This document shows, one piece after another, positions 8,366 through 17,030 of a DNA stretch of 64,000 nt. Position 1 is the first letter of the stretch. Every line of letters starts with the position of its first letter. The notes below the pieces were generated by a model. The model ran no database searches. It was not told where the DNA came from and saw nothing but the letters and a program-made list of their open reading frames with translations. The translations under genes and the position numbers were made by a program. The stretch comes from Hyphomicrobiales bacterium (GTDB lineage Bacteria; Pseudomonadota; Alphaproteobacteria; Rhizobiales; Devosiaceae). The DNA is taken from contig UCAU01000022.1 in assembly GCA_900470445.1 (NCBI GenBank), positions 1 through 64,000 on the forward strand. Direction: 5' to 3'.

Positions 8366-9139
8366 TCCTCCTGTTGTCCAGACAAGATTAACCTAATTGG
8401 CGAGGCGGAGGATTTCGGGGATAAGTCACTAACCAGGAACCGATGAAAAGCCACAGTGAACCGCTCAAGCGCCGAACTGACGACCCGCTATATCCATTAT
8501 CTGGAGACGTTCCTGGTGGACCTTTGAAGCGACGCGGGCCAGATCGTTTCGATGCGGTTTTACCTCCGTGTTGACCATCAGCTCCGCCAGTTCACGCTCA
8601 AGCTGCCCGCTCCGGACGGAGACACCGACGAGGAGCGCGACCTGATGATCGTAACTATTTTTGAGCAATCGAAGACATCATCGAGGACGCCATTGCCGAA
8701 AGGCGCGCGGCGGCGAATTGATCCACTGCTCACGTCGCGCACGATTCCGCTAAACGGAAAAGTCCTGACCCAGGGGTCAGGACTTACGCGTCACACGAGC
8801 GTCACGAGCGACGCGATGAGCACTAAACCTCGCTCGCTCCAGATTGGTTCCCCCGACACGGAGGCGGCGCCAGAACTTCACACTGAGCCCGACAGCGCCC
8901 TTGGCGGCAGAAATTGCTCGCCAGCTCCGGCCCGTGAAAACACGCGACAGATGCCGCTAGCGGCTGCAGGGCTTCCGTTACGATCTCCGCGACCCGGCGC
9001 TGCGCTCCACAATCTTACGGATGACCGGATGTCGGTGTAGCCGACGGCGAGGATCGACTGGGGCGCGACCGGGCAGGACTAGCATCCTCCGACAAAGCAA
9101 GGCCACAAAGCTGGCTCGTTGGGCCCCGTGCCCATTCCT
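8366..9139. other. gene-poor stretch, possible degenerate coding remnants
   Basis: No convincing gene here. Open frames exist on both strands (for example 8552-9040 plus and 8465-8668 minus) but lack good ribosome binding sites and recognisable sequence. Short protein-like pieces broken by stops are visible: SAELTTRYIHYLETFL near 8470-8526, and IEDIIEDAIAERRAAAN near 8669-8722. These could be remnants of decayed genes. The only clear structure is the inverted repeat at 8761-8784. Confidence 0.4.
8761..8784 (-). terminator. perfect 10-bp hairpin, possible terminator
   Basis: AGTCCTGACC and GGTCAGGACT form a perfect 10-bp stem around the loop CAGG. Read on the minus strand it is followed by four T residues, which suits a weak intrinsic terminator. 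No gene obviously ends into it from the minus strand, so it may be a remnant or an RNA structure. Confidence 0.45.
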
Positions 9140-9157
9140 GAACACATTCTCGTGTTC
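9140..9157 (+). repeat. inverted repeat upstream of the lipoprotein gene
   Basis: GAACAC and GTGTTC are perfect inverted 6-mers separated by six bases, 43 bases before the lipoprotein start. This could be an operator or chance. It does not fit the alphaproteobacterial LexA pattern (GTTC-N7-GTTC). Confidence 0.3.
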
Positions 9158-9200
9158 GCATCGAGACCGTACCTGCCAACTTTTTTAAAGGTCGCTTTCA

Positions 9201-9431
9201 ATGCAAAACAATCTTCGCCTTCTGGCAATGGTAGCTGGCACGGCCGTCGTGCTCGCTGGCTGCAACAGCACAAGTTCGAATTATGATGCCCCACCCGAGC
9301 CAGGTCAGACTACTTTCTCCGGCCCCAGAACAACCTACGATGCTCCCCCCGAGCCGGGCCAAACCTCGATGCAAGGCCCAAGTGCGACCCCCGATGCGCC
9401 GCTAGAGCCGGGTCAAACCAGCTATCAATAA
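9201..9431 (+). CDS. small repeat-containing lipoprotein
   Basis: 76 residues. The signal peptide ends in a lipobox, VLAGC with Cys21, so the mature ~56-residue protein should be lipid-anchored. The mature part consists almost wholly of three tandem 18-residue units beginning at Asp29, Asp47 and Asp65, each carrying the core DAPPEPGQT (third copy DAPLEPGQT). The proline-rich, glycine-containing repeat suggests an extended, unfolded tether, not an enzyme. The ribosome binding site is weak (AAAGG about ten bases upstream). No homologous family comes to mind. Confidence 0.72.
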   Translation: MQNNLRLLAMVAGTAVVLAGCNSTSSNYDAPPEPGQTTFSGPRTTYDAPPEPGQTSMQGPSATPDAPLEPGQTSYQ

Positions 9432-9543
9432 GCCAATAATAGGGTTGCCCTCTCTGCCATATGGGACAGAAGGGCTAAGGCAAAAAGCCCCGACCTTCCG
9501 GCCAGGGCTACATCGCGAACGTCCAGGAAACACAATGCGGATC

Positions 9544-9900
9544 TTAAACCTGATACCGCCCAGCTTGGTTCCCTATACCGACACCCTCAGAGCGAGGACT
9601 AAATTGTCTAGGGGCAGCGGCTGCCAGTCCAATTTTCCGCACGTTTTGAGCCTGCATCCGCCATTCAACCATCAACTGGTCGATTTCCGCAGGCGACAGG
9701 ATTTGTTGGCTATCAAAGACATAGGCCCAAGGTTCGCGCTCAAACTCGCGTGTCCGACGCTGTGAAATAGCTTCGAACGCGTCCAGAGCATAATAGTAAA
9801 AGTCACTTGATCCAGGACGAGCCCGATCGGCAAATTCAGCAGGATAGGGCTGTTCCGCGACAGGAAGCCATAGCACCGCAGTTTCAGACCACCAGTTCAT
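9544..9900 (-). CDS. hypothetical protein
   Basis: 118 residues, MNWWSETAVLWLPVAEQPYPAEFADR..., unknown family. The start at 9900 is well supported by GGAG eight bases upstream; the frame extends further to 9957 but without a better site. The body has many aromatic and charged residues and no signal or membrane helix, so a small soluble protein is likely. A near-match to an EcfG promoter upstream was judged too weak to report. Confidence 0.55.
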   Translation of the reverse strand: MNWWSETAVLWLPVAEQPYPAEFADRARPGSSDFYYYALDAFEAISQRRTREFEREPWAYVFDSQQILSPAEIDQLMVEWRMQAQNVRKIGLAAAAPRQFSPRSEGVGIGNQAGRYQV

Positions 9901-10017
9901 GTTTATGCTCCTATTTACGAGGGGCAAAGCTAATGCGACGACCAATAGTTCCGACACAATAGGGCTATGAGCGGCTTGTGATTAGCAGCGCACTGATGCG
10001 ATGACGGCGATGCGGTT

Positions 10018-10194
10018 ATGCGGAGGGTCGCACTCGTTGCAATTGTCGGCATAGCCGCTTCGGTGTGGTGTTTCGCGCTCCTGAATGGCTATGATCAGGT
10101 AGGATCAGCCCCACGCCACTATCCGCGCCCTGGATTAACCCATGTTATTTCGTGCACCCTCACTGCCTGTTGGGCATTTCTTCGAGTAAGTTAG
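10018..10194 (+). CDS. possible small membrane protein
   Basis: 58 residues from an ATG at 10018, opening MRRVALVAIVGIAASVWCFALLNG. A basic start followed by ~18 hydrophobic residues, and a second, less hydrophobic segment (THVISCTLTACWAFL), suggest one or two membrane passes. The ribosome binding site is poor, and the next gene begins 16 bases later. Confidence 0.33.
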   Translation: MRRVALVAIVGIAASVWCFALLNGYDQVGSAPRHYPRPGLTHVISCTLTACWAFLRVS

Positions 10195-10210
10195 TCCGCA
10201 CTGGGTGGGC

Positions 10211-10414
10211 ATGAGTTTGGCAGACGACCTCGAAGACAGATTGAACGCGGCGCTGCGAGCAGCAGACGAGGCCATGCTGAGGGCTGCTTCGACGCGGGCG
10301 GAAGCCCGGAAGAATGCGAAGATGCTTCATGACAGGCGGGTAGAGATACGTCGAGAGATCGCAAGCGCTCGCCAGTCGTTGCGAACAGCGCGAATGCTGC
10401 TGGGTAAAATGTAA
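10211..10414 (+). CDS. small coiled-coil hypothetical protein
   Basis: 67 residues, MSLADDLEDRLNAALRAADEAM..., almost entirely predicted helix, with alternating Ala/Leu and Arg/Glu heptads compatible with a coiled coil. I prefer the ATG at 10211 over the GTG two codons upstream. Highly charged and soluble. The opposite strand also has open frames, but those read as arginine- and proline-rich shadows. Confidence 0.45.
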   Translation: MSLADDLEDRLNAALRAADEAMLRAASTRAEARKNAKMLHDRRVEIRREIASARQSLRTARMLLGKM

Positions 10415-11022
10415 GCGATTAGGAGCGCTTGGAACTTGCCTACGGCCCAAAGGGCCGCCAGATATGCGAACAGCCCTGCCAGGGTTAGGGAGGGTGGCCA
10501 GCCCCCGCTTGCCGCTCTCCCGCCTAAAACGCAAAAGCCCTGACCCGAAGAGCGCGAAGCGTCCTGAACGCGCTGCGGGCAATTAAGGATCCCAATATCA
10601 GTGCCCGGCCGATATTCAAGGTTGTCCATCCTTGCGGTTGGCTGCCTCAAGCGCATTTAGCCGTCGATCGGTTCGCGCCTCGTCGGCCGAGACAGTGGCA
10701 AGCCGATCCTTTGTGAGGCGTTCGTGGTACTAGGCCGGCGCGCAACCCTTTCCTTCCGCCCGATCACCTGTCCTGGGCCAGACGGATCATTCGAGTGGAT
10801 GAATGACGCTACCCGCCGGCACGGAGCATAATCGTCTTGCCGGATGCTCGGCGTTAATCCCGGCAACTGACCTGCCACAGCCGCATTATCTGGCGGGGCA
10901 TAACGCCCTTTGGGAGGGTGGCCGATCCGCCGCTTTTCGGTTGCCTTCCCAACCACCTGATCCGCCTCGATGTAACCGCCCCGAACACCTCATGCCGCTG
11001 TACGGCGTTAGTACCGTCGAGG
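10415..11022. other. stretch without a supported gene
   Basis: About 600 bases with no gene I can defend. Frames at 10657-10956 (minus) and 10803-11102 (plus) lack ribosome binding sites and have shadow-like composition. A short perfect hairpin (CGGCCC, AAA, GGGCCG; 10443-10457) follows the coiled-coil gene and might end its transcript, but has no T run. Confidence 0.4.
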
Positions 11023-11047
11023 GGAACGGCTCGTTCGCCACCTCGTT
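11023..11047 (+). promoter_or_regulatory. EcfG-type general stress promoter for the first ku gene
   Basis: GGAAC (11023-11027), sixteen bases, CGTT (11044-11047) matches exactly the consensus -35/-10 of the alphaproteobacterial general stress sigma factor EcfG (GGAAC-N16/17-CGTT). It ends 21 bases before the ku ATG, leaving a short leader that just holds the GGAGG ribosome binding site. The same promoter type lies before the second ku gene. Confidence 0.72.
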
Positions 11048-11068
11048 TCACCTCGACTGGAGGATGAA

Positions 11069-11944
11069 ATGGCCGCACGCGCGATTTGGACCGGAGCAAT
11101 AAAAATTGCCGAAATCGTCTGCCCGGTGAAGATGTACACCGCCGCAACCACCTCAGAGCGCATTGCCCTGCACATGGTGAATCGGAAGACCGGTCATCGT
11201 CTGCGCCGGGTCTATGTTGATGAGAAGACCAATAAACCTGTGGAACAGGACGATCAGGTCAAAGGCTATGAAACCCATGAAGGGTCATATGTCGTGCTCG
11301 AGCCAGAAGAAATCGCGGCCGCCGTTCCCGATAGCGACAAGGTGCTCTCGGTCGACAAATTCATAGCCTGCGGTCAGATCGACCAGACCTATTTCGACCG
11401 CCCCTATTATCTATTGCCGGCGAGCGAAGCGACAGAAGAGACCTTCGTCTTAATCCGCGAAGCGCTTCGCAATCGGAAGGCTGCCGCAATAGCGCACACC
11501 GTATTGTTTCGCCGCCTACGGCCAGTTCTGATCCGCGCCCATCATAAAGGTCTGATCGCGACCACCTTGAACTTCGACTACGAAGTGCGCTCGTCACGCG
11601 ACGCTTTCAGCGGCATCCCCAAGCGAAAAATCGACCCAGAGATGCTCGAGCTTGCGCAACACATACTCAAAACCAAGGCCGGAAAATTCGAACCGGACAA
11701 GTTCGAGGATCGATATGAGGAAGCCTTGACGGAGATGGTGCGCGCCAAAATCGAGGGCAGAAAAGTCATCCCTTTCCGTACACCTGAGCCGACCAAGGCA
11801 AACGATCTGCTCGAAGCACTCCGCCTGAGCGCAGGGGGCAAGAAAGAGCAGGAACGCAAGAAAGCACCCAAGAGGGCGGCTTCAGCAAAGGACTCTAGCA
11901 CCAAAGCATCGAAACGAGCACCAGCGCGCAGAAAGGCGAGTTAA
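11069..11944 (+). CDS. ku: Ku protein (first copy), non-homologous end joining
   Basis: 291 residues. Opens MAARAIWTGAIKIAEIVCPVKMYTA, the classic bacterial Ku start (x-R-x-x-W-x-G-x-I/L). Residues ~1-250 form the Ku beta-barrel bridge that rings broken DNA ends, with the HMVNRKTGHRLRRVYVDE and VVLEPEEI landmarks. The last ~45 residues are a lysine-rich, disordered tail (KKAPKRAASAKD...RRKAS), usual for extended bacterial Ku and thought to bind DNA. GGAGG precedes the ATG. It normally works with LigD, which is not in the window. The stop codon overlaps that of the second ku gene on the other strand. Confidence 0.95.
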   Translation: MAARAIWTGAIKIAEIVCPVKMYTAATTSERIALHMVNRKTGHRLRRVYVDEKTNKPVEQDDQVKGYETHEGSYVVLEPEEIAAAVPDSDKVLSVDKFIACGQIDQTYFDRPYYLLPASEATEETFVLIREALRNRKAAAIAHTVLFRRLRPVLIRAHHKGLIATTLNFDYEVRSSRDAFSGIPKRKIDPEMLELAQHILKTKAGKFEPDKFEDRYEEALTEMVRAKIEGRKVIPFRTPEPTKANDLLEALRLSAGGKKEQERKKAPKRAASAKDSSTKASKRAPARRKAS

Positions 11945-12762
11945 CCGTCAGACCTATGGTTCGGCTTGGCCTTTCTCTCTAAGCTCTTTTTCAGAGCTGA
12001 CATCAGGTCAATCACATTGTCCTTGGGCTCGGCGTTTTGCTCGGCCCCTTTCTTAGGCGTGGCCTTGCGCTTGGAAGATTTTTTGGACTGGATGATTTCG
12101 AGGAGGCGGTCTTGAACCGGATCTTTCACCATGGAGTCTGACCATGCCACGGTCCGCTGCTCGATAATTTCCTCAACCATCGACAGCAGTTTGTTTTCAG
12201 GCTTTTGAGCTTGGACGCTTTTGAAATACTCGTCTTCCTCGCGCACTTCATCGCCATAGCGCAGTGTCCAAAGGACAATTCCCTTGTCCCAAGGCTGCAG
12301 CATGACGGCGCGCTCGCGGCCGCCCAAGACGAGCCGAGAAATCCCCACGACCTTGCTGTCGGACATGGCCTCCCGAATGACCGTGAACGCCTCTTCACCG
12401 ACCTCGTCAGCCGGCACAACAAAATAGGGACTGTCAAAATAGACCCATTCGATCGTGTCCGCCTCCACGAACTCATCGATATCGATCGTGCGGGCACTCT
12501 CGAGTTGAACAGCATCGAGATCCTCGTCCTCAAGGATCACGTAGTCGTCTTCCCCCTTCTCATAGGCTTTGGCCTGATCATCTTCGTCAACGGTCTTTCC
12601 TGAGACGGCATCGATGTAGCGCGTATAGATGCGGTCGCCGGTCTTGCGGTTGAGCGTGTGAAACCGAACTTTCTCGCCTTCGGTGGTCGCGGGCGACAAA
12701 GTCACTGCACAGGTAACCAGTGACAGTTTCAGATAACCTCTCCAATAAGGCCGAGGTGCCAT
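11941..12762 (-). CDS. ku: Ku protein (second copy)
   Basis: 273 residues, opening MAPRPYWRGYLKLSLVTCAVTL. It follows the same Ku fold (RFHTLNRKTGDRIYTRYID, DDYVILEDEDLDAV) but has diverged strongly from its neighbour and has a shorter basic tail ending KAKPNHRSDG. The start at 12762 is fixed by AAGGAGG five bases upstream; the open frame continues further but has no better site. Several Rhizobiales carry two to four ku genes that may form heterodimers. Here the two are tail to tail, sharing the four bases TTAA as the ends of both genes. An EcfG-type promoter lies upstream. Confidence 0.95.
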   Translation of the reverse strand: MAPRPYWRGYLKLSLVTCAVTLSPATTEGEKVRFHTLNRKTGDRIYTRYIDAVSGKTVDEDDQAKAYEKGEDDYVILEDEDLDAVQLESARTIDIDEFVEADTIEWVYFDSPYFVVPADEVGEEAFTVIREAMSDSKVVGISRLVLGGRERAVMLQPWDKGIVLWTLRYGDEVREEDEYFKSVQAQKPENKLLSMVEEIIEQRTVAWSDSMVKDPVQDRLLEIIQSKKSSKRKATPKKGAEQNAEPKDNVIDLMSALKKSLERKAKPNHRSDG

Positions 12763-12787
12763 GGTCGCCTCCTTCAGTCCCCAGGCA

Positions 12788-12813
12788 AACGCCAATCTAG
12801 GCTCGTGTGTTCC
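12788..12813 (-). promoter_or_regulatory. EcfG-type general stress promoter for the second ku gene
   Basis: On the minus strand: GGAAC (12813-12809), seventeen bases, CGTT (12791-12788). This matches the EcfG consensus and ends 25 bases before the ATG of the second ku gene. The equivalent promoter of the first ku gene has a sixteen-base spacer, also accepted by EcfG. Confidence 0.7.
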
Positions 12814-12949
12814 CTGCTGAGGAGGCAATGTCCTATGCCGTAACAACTCCTAGGCGGCCCAGGAAACTCATGTGCTCTGTGAGAACCAGGCGGTGTGCTG
12901 CGTTCGTGACGGCGAGTTGCCGCTATTGATCAGTGTGCGGTGCAGATGC

Positions 12950-13369
12950 TCATTCCTCCCAGAACGCCCGCGCCTCAGGTGGCAAGCGCGCCAAGCACTT
13001 AGTGAACTCCGTTTGATCGACGTGTTTTCGCAGTGCAGCAGCGACATTCTGAATTGCCGTATTCGGCGAAAAGTTATGATGAACACGCAATTGCTGCACC
13101 TCCCGGGACAGAGCCGATGGGTCCCAGTTTGAGGACAAAGCCTGGCCAGGCTCCCAATTCTCAATGAAGAGCGCTCTGGGTAGGGGTGGTAGCACTTGTG
13201 CGAAATTGATCGCGTCCTGTACTTCCAGCCGTCGTCTAAAAACCTGAAGGACACCCTGGAGCATGGTGTAGGCTTGGTTGCGCGTTTCCAAGCCGGCTTC
13301 AACCGCCGCATCCTTTAGCAAATCGTCGAATTGCTCCGAGGCGCGGCGGTAATCCTTCGGAACCGTCAT
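12950..13369 (-). CDS. DUF2267 family protein
   Basis: 139 residues. The pattern FDDLLKDAAVEAG..RNQAYTMLQGVLQVFRRRL...FAQVLPPLPRALFIENWEPG matches DUF2267, a helical family found widely in alphaproteobacteria and often associated with stress genes. No catalytic residues are known. GAGGG sits upstream of the ATG. No EcfG promoter could be found directly before it, although the neighbouring ku genes have them. Function unknown; family call fairly sure. Confidence 0.78.
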   Translation of the reverse strand: MTVPKDYRRASEQFDDLLKDAAVEAGLETRNQAYTMLQGVLQVFRRRLEVQDAINFAQVLPPLPRALFIENWEPGQALSSNWDPSALSREVQQLRVHHNFSPNTAIQNVAAALRKHVDQTEFTKCLARLPPEARAFWEE

Positions 13370-13583
13370 TGGGCCCTCGCCGAAAACACCAAATGGCTCG
13401 TCGTTTGATCTAAAGCGGACTGCCGTCCTCGGTCCGATGCGTCTGTCTTTGGATCGCGCTATTGGATTAGAACTTTGCTCGCTGAGCGTCCAGCCGCCAG
13501 AGCGGGTCTACATGTGCTTGCGATAGCAAGCATGGGCATCGGACCCAAGTCCAACGATGGGCGAACACGGTCTCAGCACCAGC

Positions 13584-15587
13584 TTAGAACTCGCTCCACT
13601 CTTCTTTGACAGCGATATTTCCACGGCTCAGATACGTCCGCGTGGCATTCTGTGCGTTCTGCCGTGGCGCTGGCTTGCTGGCAGATTGTAGTGCCGCGCG
13701 TGCGTTAACCGCCGTCACTGCTGGCGCGCTCACACGGAATATCGCAACGGCCTGATCTAGCTCGTTTGCCTGCGCCTCGGTCTGCTCGATAGCGGCGTTG
13801 GTTTGTTCAACAAGCGCTGCATTGTGCTGGGTCATTTCGTCCATATGGCGGATGGCAGAAGTGACCTCCCCGATGGCCGAACTCTGTTCAGTGCTGGCGC
13901 TCGATACAGCCTTCATAAGCTCATTGTTTTCTCTTACGGCTCGCAGGATCGCATCGAGCTTGTCGGCCGCTAGTGAAACCAGCTTAGTTCCGCCGCTGAC
14001 CTCCTGCGTGCTCTGCTCGATCAAATGCTTCACGTCTGAGGATGCTTGAGCCGCAGATTGTGCCAATCGACGTACTTCGACAGCAACTACTGCAAATCCC
14101 TTGCCGGCCTCTCCAGCCCTGGCTGCCTCTACGGACGCGTTCAGCGCAAGCAAGTTGGTCTGGAAGGCAATGTCGTCAATCAGCCCGATAATGTCGGAGA
14201 TTTTGCTAGAAGAGCTGGTAATGCGCTCCATGGCCTCATTGGCTTGGCCCATGACTTGGCCACCTTCTTCGGCAAGCTGGGCCGCTGACGTAGTGCGACC
14301 TGCGGCTTGCTCGATCTTTTGAGCATTCTCCTTGACCGTTCCGGCCAACTGCTCCATGGCAGCCGACGTTTGTTCAATTGCTGCGGCCTGCTTCGTCGTG
14401 CGTTCCGCAAGGTCGTTGGCGCCAGTCAATATCTCGCCCGTCGCTGCCTTGAGCGCACTGGAGGTGCCACGCAGCGAGATAACCATTTCTGTAAGCCGTT
14501 CACTTACGGCATTGGTGTCACCTTTCAGGGCAGCAAAAGCACCCAGATATTGGCCTTCCATTTTTTGCGTTAGGTCAGTCCGCGCCAGCGCAGAAAGCAC
14601 CTTGCCGGCTTCTGCCAATGCTGACTCGGTGGTTTGCAGCATTGTGTTCATGTTGCCAGCTACCTGGTCGAGAGCGGCGTCGCCGAAGTCATCGCGAATA
14701 CGGCTACTGAAATCACCTCCAACGGCGGCCTGAATTGTTTGTGCAAACGAGGCTTGGAAGCGCTCCATTGTCGCTGCCCGCAACTCGGCCTCTTGAATGC
14801 GCTGAGCGCGTTCTGCGTCGGATAGTTGCACCGCCAAACCGTTCTGCTGAAAAACCTTCAAGGCCTTCGCCATCCGACCGAGCTCGTGATCCTGCTCAGC
14901 ATTATTTATTGCCACCTGATAATTGCCGTGTGCCAGCTCCCCCATAAGCTGGGTCATGTCTTTGAGAGCTCGGGACAACCAACGGCCAGTAAAGAACGCC
15001 AAGGCTAGGCCGACCACGATGCCAAAAACCGAACTGATAACGACCACGGCTTCTGTAAAATCAATTCGCGACAGAGCTTGCGGGCCAAGAGTGTTCTGAA
15101 CATCCTTGGCGTGTTCGAACACTGTTTTGAGATTCTGTGCCATGCTTTCCGCTAAAGCATCGAGCTGGGCCAGGTCGGATGAATAGTCACCATCCGCACC
15201 TACAGCAACAGTTCCGAATACCGACTGGTAAGCCTTTGCCGTTTCCACCAGTTTGGCCAACTCGCTAAGAGCTAGAGCATCCCCCTCAAACCTAGCATAA
15301 CCATCAGCATCGATTGTGCCGACGTCTTCGATCTTGGCGACAATTTCTTCAGTAGAAAACGACCCCGGCTCACGAAAAAACGCATCTGCAGAGAGCCGCA
15401 GATCAATCAGATCGTTGGTGTAGTCACTCAGCTCGAGGGTCTCGCGCGCGGCGTGCAAATAGTTTTCAAAAATCCCGGCGACGCTGGACACCCCGTAATA
15501 CCCCACCGTGCCGATACCCGTGAGAATGACGATAAGCGCACCAAAGGCAGCAAAGATGCGATTGGCAACGGAAATACGGGAGAACAT
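13584..15587 (-). CDS. methyl-accepting chemotaxis protein
   Basis: 667 residues. TM1 ~11-33, periplasmic helical sensor ~34-175, TM2 ~178-200, HAMP ~200-255 with a second HAMP-like segment ~300-350, and a cytoplasmic signalling hairpin with the conserved tip IDDIAFQTNLLALNASVEAARAG. It senses an unknown ligand and controls CheA activity. The protein ends ...KEEWSEF: the last five residues, EWSEF, follow the W-x-x-F spacing of the NWETF-type tether that binds CheR methyltransferase, after a flexible Ala/Ser/Pro/Asn-rich linker. No other chemotaxis gene is nearby, so it is an orphan receptor. A diguanylate cyclase gene lies upstream. Confidence 0.95.
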   Translation of the reverse strand: MFSRISVANRIFAAFGALIVILTGIGTVGYYGVSSVAGIFENYLHAARETLELSDYTNDLIDLRLSADAFFREPGSFSTEEIVAKIEDVGTIDADGYARFEGDALALSELAKLVETAKAYQSVFGTVAVGADGDYSSDLAQLDALAESMAQNLKTVFEHAKDVQNTLGPQALSRIDFTEAVVVISSVFGIVVGLALAFFTGRWLSRALKDMTQLMGELAHGNYQVAINNAEQDHELGRMAKALKVFQQNGLAVQLSDAERAQRIQEAELRAATMERFQASFAQTIQAAVGGDFSSRIRDDFGDAALDQVAGNMNTMLQTTESALAEAGKVLSALARTDLTQKMEGQYLGAFAALKGDTNAVSERLTEMVISLRGTSSALKAATGEILTGANDLAERTTKQAAAIEQTSAAMEQLAGTVKENAQKIEQAAGRTTSAAQLAEEGGQVMGQANEAMERITSSSSKISDIIGLIDDIAFQTNLLALNASVEAARAGEAGKGFAVVAVEVRRLAQSAAQASSDVKHLIEQSTQEVSGGTKLVSLAADKLDAILRAVRENNELMKAVSSASTEQSSAIGEVTSAIRHMDEMTQHNAALVEQTNAAIEQTEAQANELDQAVAIFRVSAPAVTAVNARAALQSASKPAPRQNAQNATRTYLSRGNIAVKEEWSEF

Positions 15588-15768
15588 GGCGGCCTCTGAT
15601 CACTGATACACCGGGCTCAAAGAAAGACGGCGACGCAATATTCTTAGGCAATTTCGGTTAACTAACCTTCCTGACAAATGGCTTACAGGTGGAAGATGAA
15701 GTCAGAGGCGCTCCCAGTCTTGGACCGACCTGGACACGCCCGCTACGCTGCAAAAACTCGCAGCTCAA

Positions 15769-16509
15769 TCAGGCTACCGAACTGTGGCTAACTAGTCGGG
15801 GTTTGACTGAGGACGCCACGACTGTATTCCGGCCAGCGGCTTTGGCTGCGTAGAGGTTAACGTCTGCCTGCCGAAAGGTATGCTGCAAATCTATGTCTTC
15901 CGTGCCGACCGCTAGGCCAATACTGACGCTGAGGGGGTAAGGCATGGAATGAATCGGATAAAACTGAACGTTGGCCACTAATGAGCGTAGCTTTTCGCCT
16001 GCGGAAGCAGCTTCAGTAGCTGACGCATTTGGGATAAACACGGCGAACTCTTCACCGCCTATCCGTCCAATAATCCAACTCGGGGAACTGCCGGACCGCA
16101 GTGCTGCTGCGATAAGGCGCAATGCAGTGTCACCTTCGGCGTGCCCGAAAGTATCATTGATCGCTTTGAAATTGTCGGCGTCGATTAGCAGTAGTGCGCC
16201 TGGTGCGCCCAACCTCGCCAGAAATGTCTCTCGGTTGAGCAAACCGGTTAGCCCGTCATGAGCAGCTCGAACGGCCAGTTCCTCATGCGCCCTTTTTAGC
16301 GCGAGATGGGCCTGCTGAATGCGGTGCTGCTGCCAAAAAATAATCAGGGAGGCAGGCAGCGCCGTCACGAGCGGCAGGAAGCTGTTCATGAAAAAGACGT
16401 AGGGGGTAAACGGCTGGCCAGTCGCCATTCGGCCCGAGTAGGAAATCACCTGGCCCACGACAATCACAGCTAGGGTTACGAGCATGGATTTTACGACAAC
16501 ACGGAGCAT
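15769..16509 (-). CDS. membrane diguanylate cyclase (GGDEF)
   Basis: 246 residues from the ATG at 16509, chosen because AAAGGAC precedes it; the frame begins 11 codons earlier at a GTG. Two membrane segments (~5-25 and ~38-60) are followed by a short helix and a GGDEF domain with active-site GGEEF at ~151-155. The domain opening DGLTGLLNRETF and metal-binding DADNFK are intact, so it should make c-di-GMP. No RxxD inhibitory site precedes GGEEF, so product inhibition through that site is not expected. There is no recognised sensory domain beyond the membrane part. Confidence 0.9.
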   Translation of the reverse strand: MLRVVVKSMLVTLAVIVVGQVISYSGRMATGQPFTPYVFFMNSFLPLVTALPASLIIFWQQHRIQQAHLALKRAHEELAVRAAHDGLTGLLNRETFLARLGAPGALLLIDADNFKAINDTFGHAEGDTALRLIAAALRSGSSPSWIIGRIGGEEFAVFIPNASATEAASAGEKLRSLVANVQFYPIHSMPYPLSVSIGLAVGTEDIDLQHTFRQADVNLYAAKAAGRNTVVASSVKPRLVSHSSVA

Positions 16510-16608
16510 CGAAATGTCCTTTAGGGGCTCCATGTCTGTCACGGCATCATCAAGCGTCCGTTAATCAGACGCCTAGAATTCCGGCTACCGCTCGGTTGGC
16601 CGAGGAGA

Positions 16609-17022
16609 TCAGGGATCTCTAAATCCCGCAACGCGCAACTCTACCGCGTCGCCACTTGTGCCAGCCGGAAAGACGAGCGTGATGCTTTTGGTTGATTCCG
16701 CGGGCGCGTAGTCGAGTGTGGCATGCGCGAGGACCGGTTTGCCTGACGCGGTCCCGGCCTCGCCCTCGATTTCTACGTCCGCAGCAGTGCCACTGCCGGA
16801 ATTGGATACTTCCACTTCGAGATAGACTGGCCCGCTTCCGCTTATCTCGCCGCGCTGCAACTCGATCCGTGGTCTGCCGTCTCCCGCAGCAAAGGCGTCG
16901 TAGACCAGATAGCCAAAAAGGCCCAGCACGGTAAGCGCCGCGGCGCTCGCCAGGGTCCATTCAACTCGATCACCCGTGGCCGACTTAGTCCTGGATTTAC
17001 GCGGCGTAGGTTTCTTGGTCAT
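16609..17022 (-). CDS. TIGR02588 family membrane-anchored protein
   Basis: 137 residues: basic N-terminus (MTKKPTPRKSRTKS), one membrane helix (~22-44), then an outside domain GRPRIELQRGEISGSGPVYLEVEVSNSGSGTAADVEIEGE that reads as an immunoglobulin-like or CARDB-like fold. Family TIGR02588 is known to occur beside TIGR02587, exactly as here. The start at 17022 has GAGG upstream and is eight bases past the stop of the partner gene. The function of the pair is not known. Confidence 0.75.
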   Translation of the reverse strand: MTKKPTPRKSRTKSATGDRVEWTLASAAALTVLGLFGYLVYDAFAAGDGRPRIELQRGEISGSGPVYLEVEVSNSGSGTAADVEIEGEAGTASGKPVLAHATLDYAPAESTKSITLVFPAGTSGDAVELRVAGFRDP

Positions 17023-17030
17023 CCTCACCT

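Noticed and set aside
8465-9040. Overlapping open frames on both strands (67 and 162 residues)
   Set aside because: Neither has a good start or a recognisable family. Protein-like pieces in other phases suggest decayed sequence instead.
9923-9956. Possible EcfG promoter before the hypothetical gene ending at 9544 (GGAAC on the minus strand near 9950)
   Set aside because: The -10 would read GCTT instead of CGTT, a weak match compared with the three reported sites.
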